Below are positions 6,209 to 6,480 of a stretch of 6,480 nt of DNA, in pieces. A model generated the notes under the pieces. It ran no database searches. It had not been told where the DNA came from and saw only the letters and a list, made by a program, of their open reading frames with translations. This DNA comes from Bacteroidota bacterium. GTDB taxonomy: Bacteria; Bacteroidota; Bacteroidia; UKL13-3. Within the stretch, counting starts at the first letter, position 1. Each line of letters opens with the position of its first letter. The stretch lies in the NCBI GenBank assembly GCA_010027395.1, contig RGVD01000154.1, forward strand, positions 1-6,480, written 5' to 3'. Both the position numbers and the translations under genes were made by a program.

Positions 6209-6480
6209 GTGAAAAAATCATTCTACATAGCAGCGGGGGTTATTTTAATCCCCTTTTTAGTTTACTTTTTCTTGAAAGCTGGTAATACCAGTTTTAAAAG
6301 ACTTCCCTATTTAGGCGAGAGAATTGCCCCTGATGGAATTAACCAAAAAGACACTATATATTATTCTATTCCTGATTTTGTGGTTACAGACCAAAGAGGT
6401 AGAAAATTAAACCTTGCAAGTTTTCAAAACAAAATATTTATAGCTAATTTTTTCTTTGCTTCTTGTCAAGAGGTTTGTCC
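6209..6480 (+). CDS. sco: SCO1/SenC family copper chaperone (3'-truncated by window)
   Basis: This is the first 90 codons of a thioredoxin-fold, membrane-anchored copper protein of the Sco family, which delivers copper to or reduces the CuA site of subunit II. The N-terminus is basic (KKS) followed by a hydrophobic anchor (about residues 5-22). A YSIPDFVVTDQRGRKLNLASF segment resembles the usual Sco entry (PDF...D..G...L..F). The window ends at FFFASCQEVCP, the CxxxCP copper-binding motif with C86 and C90. The conserved downstream His is beyond the edge. The start is GTG 6209, the only in-frame start after the coxD frame that keeps the membrane anchor; the next, TTG 6272, would remove it, and there is no in-frame ATG in the visible part. 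It follows coxD by six bases, consistent with co-transcription. An oxidase-specific role is inferred from position. Confidence 0.9.
   Translation, partial: MKKSFYIAAGVILIPFLVYFFLKAGNTSFKRLPYLGERIAPDGINQKDTIYYSIPDFVVTDQRGRKLNLASFQNKIFIANFFFASCQEVC
6235..6258 (+). terminator. Terminator-like hairpin inside the 5' end of sco (possible attenuator)
   Basis: Five G (6235-6239) and TTA face TAATCCCC, giving an eight-pair stem: four G-C pairs, one G-U wobble and three A-U pairs. The loop is TTT and a run of five T follows (6254-6258). This is the form of an intrinsic terminator. It lies at codons 9-17 of sco, where hydrophobic anchor residues are encoded, so the symmetry could be a by-product of Gly/Val/Ile/Leu/Pro/Phe codons. 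If functional it would lower sco transcription relative to the upstream oxidase genes when translation of sco is poor. No function is shown by sequence alone. Confidence 0.25.

Overview
The window is one continuous, co-directional operon segment (+ strand) for an aa3/caa3-type (A1-class) cytochrome c oxidase and the factors that build it. Several features point to a Bacteroidota bacterium. The DNA is AT-rich. Most genes lack a convincing Shine-Dalgarno and have A/T-rich leaders. The CuA motif is of the CNKICGSAH type. The gene order is coxB-coxA-ctaA-ctaB-coxC-like-coxC-coxD-sco. I cannot fix the class or genus from sequence alone.

Layout: the 3' part of coxB (subunit II, CuA domain; 1-573, 5' end off the window); coxA (subunit I, 604-2517); ctaA (heme A synthase, TTG start at about 2522, possibly 2501, to 3484); ctaB (heme O synthase, GTG start, 3545-4447); a short, divergent subunit III-family protein (4453-5043); the canonical subunit III coxC (5083-5838); the small subunit IV coxD (5879-6202); and the 5' part of a sco/SenC copper chaperone gene (GTG start at 6209, running off the right edge at its CxxxC motif). 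The largest gap is 60 bp, and no gap shows a convincing promoter or terminator. No RNA genes, mobile elements, CRISPR arrays or large repeats are visible.

How it works together: CtaB farnesylates heme B to heme O and CtaA oxidises heme O to heme A. The heme A goes into CoxA, which holds heme a and the heme a3/CuB oxygen-reduction site. CoxB receives electrons at CuA, and Sco probably helps load that site with copper. CoxC, its paralogue and CoxD are accessory membrane subunits. CoxB has no fused cytochrome c domain in its visible C-terminus, so a separate electron donor is implied. In Bacteroidota this is commonly alternative complex III, often encoded just upstream, but that lies outside the window.

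This is mainly a well-known respiratory operon, not a new system. The points worth a second look are: a subunit III paralogue that has lost three conserved acidic residues; non-ATG starts confined to the three biogenesis genes; a terminator-like hairpin inside the start of sco; a Glu-to-Lys change at the subunit II Mg/CuA bridge position; and a His-to-Asn change at a conserved heme-ligand position in CtaA.
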